Shown here: positions 23,001 to 35,559 of the stretch, piece by piece | Numbering within the stretch: position 1 is the stretch's first letter | How the letters are laid out: each line of letters begins with the position of its first letter | Origin: Hydractinia symbiolongicarpus | Lineage: Eukaryota; Cnidaria; Hydrozoa; Anthoathecata; Hydractiniidae | Reading direction: 5' to 3' | Length of the DNA stretch: 64,000 bases | Assembly: GCF_029227915.1 (NCBI RefSeq) | Contig: NC_079881.1 | Span: forward strand, 8,804,001 to 8,868,000 | Notes under the pieces: generated by a model | Database searches by the model: none | What the model was told of the DNA's origin: nothing | What the model saw: the letters and a program-made list of their open reading frames with translations, nothing else | Made by a program: the position numbers and the translations under genes

Positions 23001-24390
23001 CATAACAGTAATAAGGTAATAAGGTAACTGCATTTAGCATAAGAATTATTAGGAACTTTGTTGTAGCTAACTTGTACTTGGTTACTTTTACTTTTTAGTC
23101 AGAGTTAGCTGGAAAGCGTGCTAGATAAACACAATCCCTAAATAAATAATAATATATTACAAATAAATAATAATATACAAAACAAGTAATTCTGAGGAAT
23201 AGAAATAAAAAGGCTAGACGGCTAGCTAGCTTTTATGCTCTGTTATAACCTACGTCCGTAGCGAAAAACTTAAAACTGGTTTATCTAAGATTTTTATAGC
23301 GCTAGAAAACATTGTATTATATTAATCTTAACCTATAGAAACATATAAATAACAAAGAAAATAAAACAAAGCTTTAGGTGGTTGGGTAGCTAGCTTGATT
23401 GTCTGTTAGGTAAACAAAAATGTAAACAAACAGAAAATAATGCCTAAAAAGTAGTTTTAAAAAACTGCAATTTTGTTAAAATGCGAATAGTATTCTTAGA
23501 AGCATCGTAAAGAAAAAAAAATAAAAAAAACAGTTAAAAAAACCTTCCTTTCTCCAGCACAGAGTTGCTTCGATCTTCTTGCCAAATTTCAGACTACTTT
23601 TCGGGGATCGCATGCCAAGGAATAAAAGAGCTTTACTTCCGGATTGATCATTTATCTAAAAATCGGTCCATGCTTGGTCCTTTATTTAAGCGGGAATTTG
23701 TCCATGTGTTAGTGGGGCCCCAGACGGGTTTTTTGCCTACAAGCTTGTATCTCCTGCGTTGTTAACACATCTGTTTTTTGACGCACAAACAGACAGACGG
23801 AATACGGCTGTTATTAAAGAGACGCTTTTGTACTCATATTTCTCCGACGTATGTATTCGATATTCAGGTACTCAGATTTTCGTCTGTCATACGGTATCGA
23901 TATTTTTGCATCCCTAGCACGGTAGCCATTCGACATTTTCAACAGAGTATTGGGGTTATTAAAAGGAGAAATTATAAAACTAAATTTTTAAAACAACATG
24001 CTTTGTTAAGAATCGCAAGTTAAATTACCAAAAAAAAATATTCTATTAATGAATAGCCCATTAATGAATAGCAAAAAATATCTGAAAAAAGTTTAAAAAT
24101 CACTGCGGTATTAAGAGAGACAACACAAATGCCAGATGCTTTAAATTTTCCCGCTTATACTTAATTTAAGGCTAATGTTATGCTTCATGTGACAGGACTA
24201 TGAAACATTTCCTGTAGGTAAGAGTTTTGAAATTATATTTTCTACCTTTACATTAACTGCGCCAGGGATTGTATTGTTCACAGCTGTCCTCCAAACTTTT
24301 CTTTTCAATTCTTTTGATTAGATAGATGTGCATATTTTACATGGCTAGCCTAACAAATATCGAGGGATATACCCTGTCTATTATTTCCAG
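23001..24390. other. No gene recognised
   Basis: Non-coding AT-rich DNA with short repeats, for example a doubled TTAATGAATAGC near 24046-24071. Frames at 23565-23765 and 23778-24023 have no recognisable features. Confidence 0.45.
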
Positions 24391-24663
24391 GAGGGGCCAT
24401 GGCGTAGATGGAGAGTCCTAGAGTATTTAATGCTCATTTTTAGCTACGCAGACCCAATTAGAGCCCGCGCTCTACTAGACAACTCCCGGCAACATCCAAC
24501 GGCCCACACAGTGTGCCATCTTCCTAATTTCCCTCACATGGCTTGGGTTAACCCGGGGCTATGGTAACATTCACTCGCCCATGTTGAATCGCCGTCAAGA
24601 GGAATCGAACCCCGGTCTCCCGCACAAAGTACGAGAGATATAACCACTAATCTACGGCGCCAC
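24391..24663 (-). mobile_element. tRNA-derived SINE
   Basis: Read on the minus strand from 24663, the element begins GTGGCGCCGTAGATTAGTGG, with an A-box-like TAGATTAGTGGTTA. About 40 nt later comes a B-box GGTTCGATTCC inside a GGGAGACCGGGGTTCGATTCC context: the two-part Pol III promoter of a tRNA-derived head (about 24590-24663). A non-tRNA body of about 200 bp follows toward 24391. It is not a tRNA gene, because an acceptor stem cannot be closed around the head. Confidence 0.65.
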
Positions 24664-25113
24664 AACATGGAACTTTGATGGCAGTTTAATAGATATTTGA
24701 TTAACAGATTAGAAAAATACAAAAATAGTAAGTAGATCAATTTTCTTTTATTGTATAAAAATAAAAGAACACGAAACTAATTTCCCTGCATTTATCTAAT
24801 TATTATCTCGTGAAAATATCCATAACAACAATTCATTCGCTATACCCTGACTTGATATATCTCATTAATTATCTCCTGTTTTTATCACATTTTTTATTAT
24901 CTATTTCTTATCAGTAACAATACAAAATGTAAGTTCTATGAGTAAATAGTAATTTGTCTTTTATTCGCTTTTAAAAAACGTGTTTTCAAAGGTGCTATGA
25001 GGGTTGTTTTTGTAAAGAAAAAGGAGAAGATCTATCCATGGGGATTAACTTAAAATGTGAAAGATTTCATCTCAGGGCTATTGGAAGAAGGTATAAACAC
25101 TTCAAATTATTGC

Positions 25114-25150
<37 letters not shown>

Positions 25151-25151
25151 G
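25114..25151 (+). repeat. (GTT)n microsatellite
   Basis: About 12 uninterrupted GTT units, with looser GTT/ATT-rich sequence continuing to about 25210. Confidence 0.9.
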
Positions 25152-25444
25152 GTAATGTTGCTTATTGATATTGTTATTGTTATTGTTTGTGCAGTTGTTG
25201 ATGTTGGACTTTGCTAGTTGACAATAATACTTTTGCTACCAATTCAGTCAGAAACTTCCAAAATTTGAGCGTTGGCAACTCTTCTTTGTAGGTTTACTTC
25301 TGCCTCTTACAAGAGTTAATTTAATTATGTTAATAAATACATGTTATTTAATACGGTAACTGTTAACAATACTTGAAATTTCGTGAGTTTTTTCGGCTTT
25401 TAATTGATAAGAACAGACAGATATATTAATAGCCCATTTTTTAG

Positions 25445-25744
25445 ATCGCGATACATTTGTCCGTCGAAGTGAAAGCAGCAAATTTAAGCAAAGCATTGAA
25501 GGGAGAAAGGTAGTGTATTATATTATGCCGCTATATCTTTGCTTCTCATAACCAGGAATCTTTGGGTCCCATTGTATTGAATACTTCTGTGCGGGTCGAT
25601 GAAAGTAAAGAGCACAAAACAGTTTTAACATACTTGAAATATCTTCGATACCTTGTGACCCTTTACTATTTTTATGGATTGCGCGACAGGCGCGAATATA
25701 TTTCAGAGAAAACCGATTGGTTAGAAGAACATCATTCTTTTTAA
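25445..25744 (+). other. Possible coding remnant: two small open stretches
   Basis: After TTTTTTAG, 25445-25509 reads RDTFVRRSESSKFKQSIEGR in one phase and ends AAAG|GTAGTG. After ACCAG, 25556-25744 reads in a compatible phase ESLGPIVLNTSVRVDESK... to a TAA. Base composition is more gene-like than the surroundings. The implied intron is only 46 nt and no upstream exon was found, so this may equally be chance or a decayed gene end. No family recognised. Confidence 0.2.
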
Positions 25745-26330
25745 TCTGCTAGCGTGTTAAGTAGAAACGATTTATAATTTTATCGATTTTCATACCTTAA
25801 TATTTTTGCGGTTGATAATTTCTTGCTTTGTCGGGGAATTCCAATCTTCTTATATCAGTTTTATTGTTAAAGAAATAATTTTACCATTTTGAGCGAGTAT
25901 ACGCAGCTTTTATATCAAGAATGCTTCATAAAGAATGCTTAAAAATTAAAACCTTTAAACAAGCCAGCCTCATTGTGAAGTGCAAGTACAGCTGTTATTG
26001 GTCATCCACTGTGATATGAATATGATTGGATAGTGAATTTAAAATAAAGAAAAAAAAAAAAGAAAATCTTAAAATTGGTATACCTGCCTTCTGTGATTAA
26101 ATAAGCCATTTTTGTAGCTTGACAAGACCACGATTTTAGGAAGTTAAAAATAGAATTTGGATTTGTAAGTTCCAGAAATATAACTGAAGATTTGTTTTGT
26201 ATTTTTGTATTTACCTTAAGATATCAGCTTCTACTCAGTGCGAGAATTAAAGGGTTCTTTTTTAATAAGTGTATTTATCTTCATTTTTGTGTTTCTTTAC
26301 GTACGGTAGATTAATCAACGCCCAGCAAAA

Positions 26331-29300
26331 ATGTATCCTATGGTGTCAAGAACATGCTTTTTCTTTGGTCTGATACAACTTTTGGTGGCTCAAAACTTTC
26401 ATGTCATCGATGAAAGGATAGCATCTGGAATATATGATAAAAGAATTCGACCTAAGCTAAACGGTAGGTATCCTTAACTTGCCCTCACAAACTTCTATGA
26501 TACATGCTTAGCCTCAGGGTTTATTCCACGCCACATTCTGCTCGAATGTTTACTCAGAAATTTTAGTAAAATTAACTGGGTAAAACTTTTAAAAAGACTT
26601 AAAAATGTAAGAAAAGAAAAGAAAAGAAACCGTAAAGTTCATTGCTTTTCTTTTTGTTGAGTTTCTTGTTTACTTCATTCCAACAAGTATTATCAATTTG
26701 TTAATTTCATTTAAAGAGCGCGAAGAAAATAGACAACAGTAAAAAGAGCGCATTTTTTGGCGGAATTTAACATTTGCAGGATTTTTTCTATCAAAATATT
26801 AGTCGTTGAATCAGTCCTTTAGTTTTTATTCGTCTCCCTTCTTATAAAATGACAGCAAAGCACATATACAGAAAGTGGTTACTATACAAACAGCCGATCC
26901 GGTAGACCGCACATATAGTCCACGATCTGTTCTTATCTATTTTTATTTTACCATGTCTGATTTTCGTGCCGTGAATAAAGATAAATTTAATTTCGATGCG
27001 ACTTGTAATAAAATTGAAACAATGTTAATTAGGATAACTATCATTCCTGCATGAAACTGTTAATTATGAAATCTGATTCTCAATGTTTTTGTCAGGTTGA
27101 TAGAACATTTTTTTGGTGTTCATAGATGTTTTATTCTTTTTATGAAATTTTCCTGATGCAAAGTCACGTGAATTTTGACATTTTTTTGTTGAAAATTTGG
27201 TCGTATCGAGAGTGTGTTGTTGGAATATGTAATACTCTCAGTACATATTGTCGTAGGAAGAATTAAAATGTCTGTACGATATCTGCTTCTCCATATTCAA
27301 AACAATTATTAAATTCTTTTCAAAATGTATGGTCTCGTAAGTTTAATCTCATTTACACGAACCATCTCATTTACATGTATCTTACAGACAATTTTATTCC
27401 TTTGATTGTTGATTTTGTGAAAACCGATTTAGACTAGTTCTCACTGAATGTATCAGCAACCTTTCAAATGTTGCACAAAAAACAAAATGTACGTAGCAAT
27501 GCTTACGTTTATGTGCCTCATAGGAAATATCAAAACTCCAGAAAGGTGTAGTTCTTCTTCTGCTACCGAGATTACAAGTTGCAATTTTATTGAACTACAA
27601 TCATATTCTTTTGGATTTAAATTTGCATTTTATTTTGTATTTAATAAAGGTACTGGAAACTATCGTTAAACTAATTGACCTTGATGTTTGATCAAATTTC
27701 TGCTTCAGTAACTCGTTTTGAGCATTGTAAATCACCAACGTCTCCTTTAGACCGTGTGGCAAAACCCGAAAAAACCGCCACGTACATGGACCTCCGAAAA
27801 ACTCCTGACGATCAGTTTGTAAAAAAAATTGATCCAATATATTAGAAAGAGGACCAAATAGTCACCAGCATGAACCATTTATTTTTCTTCCTTTACCGCC
27901 AATCGCGGCGTAAGTTTTAGAATGTTTATTATTTTACAAAAAAGTTTCTTTAAAAAAATGGTTGCGTCTTTAAATGGTTGCTTCAAATCATACTGATAAA
28001 TCTAGTTCCAAGTGTTTCTTTGTTAAAATGGTAACACACCTACTGTAATGTGAACTGAAAGAACTTTTTGACCAGTGTATATGGCTTAGGTTAATTTCTA
28101 CATAATAAGTACTAATTTGTCATTTTCGTTCCCAGGGATTTTTTTTGGCTTTCTGATAGCACGCATATCAGAAAGGGAAAAAGAAGCTCTGGGGACGAGA
28201 TTGCTAATTTGTGCATTTTCACTCCTTTTAATTTAGTTTTAATTTCCCCTCAAATAACCAGTTAAAAAGTAGCAAGTGTTACATTATTTTATAATTATTT
28301 TTAGTCACTACATATTTCTTGATGGTTTACTTATTTTTTGATACGACTACTACACAACCCTACTTTTGCATGTATATGTATGAACTAAAGGAGAAAGCTT
28401 TATGATCTCTTCTACGCATATGCAAAAATTGGGGTTATTTTTGTACAGGTCATTATCGGAGTTTTACCTTTGGAATGCGTGCAATCTAACCTTTAGATAA
28501 AGCTTCTTTTTATTTTTAGAAGATACTGTTCGTGTAACCACACAAATTCACTTATTGTATCTTGGTCCGGTAGACGAAAAAACATTTGTAAGTATTATAG
28601 TAATGGCAAGGGACAGTATAATTTGTTTATACATAAGAATAATTGGATTTAAATGTAAAATGACGTAATGTGAGCCAAAAAAAACATTTTTTGGGAAACC
28701 ATAAAAACATATTTTTAGCAGTAGGAATATATTTTTTGTCACTTTGTTGTTGTCCTTGTGTTCGCCTAAATGTTTATCATTCATAGAAAAATTTACATTT
28801 TAAAGAAAAAGAGACTTTCAGTAAGTCTTATGCCGCTGCATGCTGTTCCTATTCAAACATCTTTCATCGCAGCACCTATCCGGTACATTTTTTTATCAAT
28901 TTAGAAATCGTCCAGTAGTGAAAACTATCTGATATCTGCGTTATTTTCTTAATATTGTTTTTTCTCCCATTCTGTGTTGTCTTAAAAGGCAATATCTTCA
29001 AAGGCAATATTTTAGGACCAATTTAGCAAAGCCAATTTACATGCAAATCTATTTAATCGACTTACAACTTATAATCGTCAGCGGTGAAAGCACGTGTTGT
29101 CGGAGAAATGTTCACGTCATAGCGAAAATGCTGGTGTCAACATTTTTTTATTCCAACCAATCAATTTGTGTCACGCCATAATTTTGATAAGACATTCCTT
29201 AAGCCATTTAAGGTGTTTTTTCCTTCTTTACAGGATATTTGAAACCAAAAAAGCCAAATATAAATGAGATTTTACAAATTCAAGCAAGTAGCTATATGTT

Positions 29301-32300
29301 GAATTTTAGACGTATGAGATTGGATATTACCATCGCTCGTGGTGGAATGATCCAAGATTAAAATTTAACACCTCAATCGGGGCCATCACTTACACAAAGC
29401 CACCAGCTGATTTCATCTGGATTCCTGATGGTGCTGTAACTAACGCGAAGAAGATTGAGCGATTTGTCACATCTGTGCGTACGGTGTTAAGTCCAAACGG
29501 AGACGTTTATGTTTCGCAAAGGTAACTTAAAAAAGGTTCTTTCTATTTCCTTTGAAACAAAAGCAACTAGGGAGGAATATGTAAATACTGGAAGTCATTT
29601 ACTTCAAATAGGAAATTCGATTTTTTTTTAACTTTAAAAATCTTGAAATGAAATAAGCTCTGTCAGAAAAGGCCATCCAATTTATTCTTGTTTGTTCATT
29701 CAACAACATTTAAGAACTATGTATTCTTCTAGTTTATTTCATACAGAAAGATACATCATCGTTATCATACCAGCATGCGATTAAAATGTATTTATATAAA
29801 AGAAAAATTAGATAGATAGTCTAGTAGATTCCAACCTAGAGATGAAATAATAAAAAAAGCATCCCTTTTGCGTAAATTCTATGGCGGGTACCTGCTGGAA
29901 TGTCTGATTAATTATAAAGCTTTCGAAAACAAAAGTTTTTGTAAACATAAGCTTTCGAAGGTAACAACGTTGACAGACAGCGGCTGTAGCAGACAAAAGC
30001 TTCTGCAAACCAAAGCTTAGACATTTGAGCAAAGAGAAACTTCAGCAGAATGAAACTTTCACAGAAACTCTTCAGTAGACAGACACTTTAGTAAACCCTT
30101 TTACGAATTAGTTAATAATTTTTTAAATTGACGAATGTTTATGAATGCGAAGATAATTTTAATGTCGATTCACGGAGGTTAACGCTCTCGAAAAAAAATG
30201 ATCTAACATTTTCCATTATTCTTCTATAATCCAAGCGACAAATTAGATCATACGATTCTTTATAATGTTCATATCAGTTTCAATCCTTAATTTATTTTAT
30301 ATTAACTGTTGGCGATTCACGAAATTTAATGCTCGTGAAATGCAAAGATTTCATTTGTATCCAATTTTCTATCCGCAAAAGTCTCTGCACTTAAAGTGTT
30401 TACATTTGTGAGGTTAGGCAAAAGGAAATAGTCAATGCAGGTTCTTTGATTTTTTTATAATTTCTCTTTTTTTCAGAATGAAAGCTGTTTGTTCATGTCC
30501 CATGGACCTCGACGAGTTTCCCATGGATACGCAGAAATGTCCTTTTTATATGGAAAGTTGTAAGTATTTTGCTAACACTGCAAAAAATAATTTTCAAAAA
30601 ATGCTTTGGACAACTATATTGAGAAAAGAAATTATTTGCGAGAGAAAATCTTGCGGAGTTTGAATTTGCGAATATACAGTGGCTCACATGTGATATATTT
30701 AACGATAATTTTTTTAAAAAGAGATTTTAATTCGAAATCAACATATTCACTACTTATTCGCTACATAAAAATTAAATAGCGAACATCTCGACCAAAAACA
30801 ACGACTTTATAGACGTAAACACAGGTATAAAATTAAATTTACAAGGGACTTGCATGATTTTTCATTGCACCTTTTCCGGTAACTGTGACCTCACCTGTTG
30901 AAAAAATTGCTTTAACTGGAACCATAATCTCACTTTAGACTAAATTCCACTTAACTAGAGCTTCGATTAACTTAAAGAATATCAGCAAATTGTCTTTTTT
31001 CTTATGTACCAAATAAGTCGCCAATATATCGACTTCTAATACAGTGTGAAATATTTTCTTTAGAAAGCTTATCGTTAAATGTCACATATGTACTGCAAAT
31101 ACGACCTACTTTTTTTGTCTAAAGAGAATTGTACGCCAAAATTGTATAAAAATTGCATACGATTCGAAATAAGGTAAAATGCAAAGTAAAGGCTAAATGC
31201 GAACGTTTGTCCTTGCTAAATAATTATGAAAACGAGGCAAATATTAATGTCGCCTTCTTTTCTTTCGAAGTCTTTTTATCTGCATTCATTACTTGTTCAA
31301 GTTTTCTTAAGTATATTTCTTTTTTTGTTGTTGCTTCTTTGACCCTGCCTTAGATATTATGTAACTTATGTAACTTGAACTTCTTATTTGAACTGAAACA
31401 ATCTGCATAAACTTTCCCGGTAAACGAGTGCTTTTTATTTTAGTTAGTTACAAGTCAACAGATATGGAACTTGTGTGGCATAAAACACCAATCATTAAAG
31501 AAAATACTGATCTCGAAGGATACGTGCTTGAAAATATCGAATATACAAGTTATCTGAAAGGTTACATTATAAACAGTAAGGAACTGATGTTTGTTAGACT
31601 AAAAACAAAAATTCGCGACTAATGCTGTTTTTAAAATATAGCACCACTAAATGTTAAAGGAGAGGCGAACAAGGCAGCCAGAAAATAAATTTTAAGCGAA
31701 AGTAAAATATTTATAGATTTCTAAATCCTAAAATCTTCTAAGATAACTACTACAATACCAAGTAAAAAACTATACTTCACGACTAACTAACTACCTATAC
31801 ATCTTTCTAGCAACATTTTTAATAGAAATTCCATGGCTGTATGGGGTGAAAATAAGTAGGTTTTGAATGTAATTTTTAGTAAACATCAAAAATAACATCT
31901 TTTACTTGAGATAGCCATGAATATTTTACGTACTATAGTAGTACCAGCTTTTTATAACCTTTGTTTAAACTTCTTTGAACTAAAGAAATATCTGTCATAA
32001 CCAACAACAATTTTTTTTCATGTTTTGAATCCCTTTTCCACAACATACTACCAACTTCGAACGATAAAGTTTGTTATCATGAGATGGCACCAAATTTGAA
32101 CAAATATACAGACCGGAAACCTTCAATAACAAATCGAACGTGCAATATGGTGGCTTCATCTTTCTTCCTTGGTTTTTTACTTTCTTTATCTTTACTCGCT
32201 ATTTTATTGGCAAGTTAAGTAGTACAAAATAATAAAAGTATGTTCTTTACATGTTGTTCAACATTTTTGCCATTTTTATCTTCAACTTTTTCTTATTAAA

Positions 32301-34631
32301 TCACTTTACATTGACCCCGTGACCATCACAATAAAGAGAGAAATATATCCCATTGTTTTTTAATTTAGCCACCCGTTTGATAAATGGGTAAAAATACTCA
32401 ATTACAAATAATTCAGCAAACAAAATGATGTATGGTTTATAGTTATAGTTTATGGAGCGGGCGAGCAAGCCAATCAGTCTGGTCTTTAAAATCAACACTT
32501 TCGTAAACTTTTATTCAGCAACCGTGCCGTAGCGCAGTTCGCCTCGCCTTCAAATCGTATAATATCAGATTAGTTTTATTGTAATGAGCGGCGATAAGAT
32601 ATTGCTGATTTGGGCAATGTCTTCCGGGAACCAGAAAAATGTTTCAGCATAATTTCAAGTTACAAACTGCCTTAAAAATTTCATTTCATGCACATGCTGG
32701 AAAAAACATTTACCAGTCTACTGAGATGTTTAGTGTGACTGATAAAGATCTAGCTAAGAGTGTATATCTTTTTACCATATGAACAGACGTTTTCAACGTA
32801 CTTGAGACAAATTAAAATAAACAATAGATTATTATAACATGGTATTTTCTCAGCTGGGGGAAGATTTTCTCGTTTTCTCCAAAAATAACATCATGATGAA
32901 TCATTTCTCCGGTTTTCAAGAAAAATAATTCCTCTTGAACTGCCCCTAAGCATTAAAAATGCAAGTCATTTTTCTCTGCAAAATGGCGCCCATTTCAACC
33001 TCTCTCTATCTCTATCTATTTAAGTTTTTGTTTGCTTGCCTTATAAAAAAATCCATTTTTATCTAGATGTTACAGAACATTACAACAATCTTGTATTAAC
33101 CTTTGTGGTGAAGAGAACTTTCGCGTTTTATTTTTATCGTATGTACGCTCCCACTGTTGTACTGATGCTGTTCAACTTTGGTTCCTTCTGGATCCCACCA
33201 TCTGCTGTACCAGCTCGTGTAGCACTCATTGTCACTACTTTATTGACCAATGTTGTCATACTGCAAAGTGTGACAGAGCAAATTGTGAAAGTTGAATATG
33301 TAACAGCTATGCAGTTGTTTTTGTTGGTCAACATTTTGTTTGTGTTACTTGCTGTCCTGGAGTATTTAGTTGTGTTGGCTTTAGAGAAAAGAGTATCTCA
33401 GGTACACTTGGTAAATTATTATCATTTTTATTAAAATTATTTACCCAGGATGACCTCTTCAGTTCCTATTGGTACTGCTATCAACGAGGGTCCTGCGAAG
33501 GGGGTGTTAGTGCATTTGAAGCTCCCATTCGAGCTACGAAAGTCGCAAGTCGTGCAAGCACAGCAAGATATCAATTCTATTCACATGCAGAGCGCTAAGC
33601 AGAAAGGATAGATTCAAACTTTTATAGTCTCTGGCATGACTCGGCCAGGGGTTGAACCCAAGATCTCCCGCACTGGAAGCGAATGCTCTACCTCAAGTCA
33701 ACCGATAATATTTTTTATAGAGTTTTGGAGTTAAATTTTCCATATTTATGGATTTGATAATAAGATTTAATATAACGTTTTTAACAGAGATGCGACGATA
33801 TTCTTTTTCGATATTACAAAGCGTTTATATCGTCGCCTAGACTTTTTAAGTTGGCACGGTACCAAAAAATTCAGGTTTATTTGCGATGTAAAAACACTGT
33901 GGACGACATTGACCAAGCGCCAAAAAATTATGCCAAGGACTCAAGGAAAAAAAGGAACCTCCTAATATCTAATAATGTAAAAATTATAGCGTATATATTA
34001 GTTCTCAGGAACATTGTTAAGTAATTCGGGAAAAATTAATTCTTGCGAACTTTTTATTTCATTTTTGAACAAAATATACTGGTCCTGTAGAACCATATAG
34101 ATAATGTAAGTTTCAACTTCAACTACAGAAACCGTATAAATAAGGAGGAAGAGATTATTTCAAATTGTAATTCGCACGATTCTCAAAAGTTTATTCTCGC
34201 GGTATGTTAGGTGTTGCTTACTTAGCGAAAATTGTTTGTTTTTTGCGTATAAATGTAATAACTTTATGTTTTACTGCCGCATTTCAATTTATTATTAGTG
34301 TGTAGGTAAAATCTGTATTGTCGTTGATGACTATGACAATTTCGACTTTCTTAGTCACAATTATGTTACAGTTGCAACTGAATTCTCTTTTAGCGACAGT
34401 CATCAGAAAAGGAGACCGAAAAATCAGGCATCGCAAATGAAACCTTCAAGTTAGAAGTCGAAAATGAAAATACAACTACTGCGAAACCAATCACAGAGGG
34501 GTTTTCTCCAAAGAACTTTAAATCCAAGTTGATTAATCCACAAAAGATAGACCACCTGTCTCGAGCAATTCACCCTTTACTTTATTGTGTATTCTGCGCT
34601 GTCTATTTTGGTTACTATAAAAAATGACTGA
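26331..34631 (+). CDS. Cys-loop ligand-gated ion channel subunit, anion-type pore (7 exons)
   Basis: Exons 26331-26463, 28520-28587, 29310-29521, 30477-30559, 31444-31575, 33067-33401 and 34395-34631 all have GT/AG borders and matching phases and give 399 residues. There is a signal peptide (about 1-20). The extracellular domain has VRVTTQIHLLYLGPV, a loop-D-like WWNDPRL, a loop-A-like FIWIPDG, and the Cys-loop C145-PMDLDEFPMDTQK-C159 with the FPMD core; C143 is an additional cysteine. Loop B region is SFSYKSTDMELVW; loop C has no vicinal Cys pair, arguing against a nicotinic alpha subunit. M1 is ~228-252. M2 is preceded by P258-A259-R260, the Pro-Ala-Arg signature of anion-selective channels, with A262 at 2', T266 at 6' and L269 at 9'. 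M3 is ~289-315, then a short acidic/basic loop, and M4 ~375-396. Expected to act at the plasma membrane as part of a pentamer gated by GABA, glycine, glutamate or another transmitter; the ligand cannot be read from sequence. Exon 1 could use an alternative GT four bases downstream, but phase favours 26463. Confidence 0.92.
27448..27845 (+). other. Possible nested exon pair in channel intron 1
   Basis: The segment 27709-27845 follows TTTCTGCTTCAG and reads 45 codons to TAG. It is GC-richer than its flanks and tail-like, with a tyrosine motif (KTATYMDLRKTPDDQFV). The frame at 27448-27669 contains AATAAAG|GTACTGG, whose phase fits this acceptor, giving an intron of about 59 nt. No domain is recognised and no transcript supports it. 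It could be a decayed gene fragment or chance. Confidence 0.2.
32049..32546. repeat. Dispersed repeat, copy 2 (channel intron 5)
   Basis: Partner of positions 1-485 in the same orientation; starts with the same ACCAACTTCGAACGATAAAG and ends around GCGCAGTTCGCCTCG. Diverged by scattered substitutions and indels. Confidence 0.75.
33450..33709 (-). mobile_element. tRNA-derived SINE, second family (channel intron 6)
   Basis: On the minus strand from 33709 the head reads ...TTGACTTGAGGTAGAGCATTC, with an A-box-like TGAGGTAGAGCA. It continues GCGGGAGATCTTGGGTTCAACCCC, with a B-box GGTTCAACCCC. The unrelated body continues to about 33450. The head resembles the one at 24.6 kb only in the generic promoter boxes and the GCGGGAGA.C linker. 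Confidence 0.6.
33780..34394. other. Remainder of channel intron 6
   Basis: Non-coding, AT-rich, nothing recognised beyond the polypyrimidine tract and acceptor AATTCTCTTTTAG before exon 7. Confidence 0.5.
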
Positions 34632-34848
34632 TTTACATTATTTGCAACAAGGAGGATAAAGTACCTACGGAAATTTTCATGGGGCATAACTTTTGTTCTA
34701 GATGTAGTTGAGTGCTGATATATTGTGGCTTTTCCTAACTTTTATTAGGGCTTGTGATGAAAAAACATTTTTTTGCAAATTTTTTATACATTGCAAGGGT
34801 ATTGAATTTTGAAACATCCTAACATGCATGTATGATGTTATCGACTAG

Positions 34849-35514
34849 TCACCTTATATTAATAGGCTACTTCCGCGTTTCTGTCTGTAACAGGCAAAGT
34901 AGATATGTTCATATTTCTTTGAAGAATCTGAAAAGGTAAGTCTTTAATGTGAAATTTTCTGACGTTATGGCATGACGCCAATACATTGATTTAACGTCAA
35001 TAGCTTATTTAAATAAAATTGAACTATTACAATACACTTCTCACTTTGAGGCTAAATAATTTGGAAACGAGGTGGTAACGACTTTACCGCATGGGTAACT
35101 AGGGACAACCAGGGATCGAATTGGGTCAGTTTCCCAAATCAGCGTCCTCCAATCCGTTTTGGAATGGACAGGTTGATGACGTCATCAACACATCTTTAAA
35201 CCACAATATATCTGTAACCGTTTGTCAAAAGTGCATGATCCTATACATTTTCTTCATGATCTCTAGCAATTTCTGAAAATAAGAATTTCTTTTTTGGCGG
35301 CAAAACTTTTGAATTCTTGTAACTCCTTAACCGGTCGTTCAAAGCACATGACCATATACATTGTTTTGATTAGCATTTCATGTGCTATACAAAACAGGAA
35401 ACATATAATTTTGTTATTTTTTTTAATAATTGCTGACGCTATCAAAAAATAAATGAAGGATTTTTCTCATTGTTCTCCACCTAAGTGGATCTCTTCACGG
35501 GCTTAAACGACTAG
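34849..35514 (+). mobile_element. Helitron-like non-autonomous element, diverged single copy
   Basis: Begins TC right after CTAG, shares the internal block CTGTAACAGGCAAAGT with elements at 51.7-52.7 kb, then the TTTTCTGACGTTATGGC block and the TTTGAGGCTAAATAATTTGG block. It ends with a hairpin-like GTGGATCTCTTCAC, then GGGCTTAAACGACTAG. A 5' TC end, a short hairpin near the 3' end and a CTAG terminus fit Helitron-type rolling-circle elements. There is no coding capacity. The base after CTAG here is C, not the usual T, so insertion-site evidence is weak. Confidence 0.55.
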
Positions 35515-35559
35515 CGTTGGTTATAAAATTATTTATTACATTTATGTTCGTTACCAGGT

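Noticed and set aside
24590-24663. tRNA gene candidate
   Set aside because: Has A and B boxes but no closed acceptor stem and a long unrelated tail; called as a SINE head.
33645-33709. tRNA gene candidate in the channel's last intron
   Set aside because: Same reasoning; head of a SINE.
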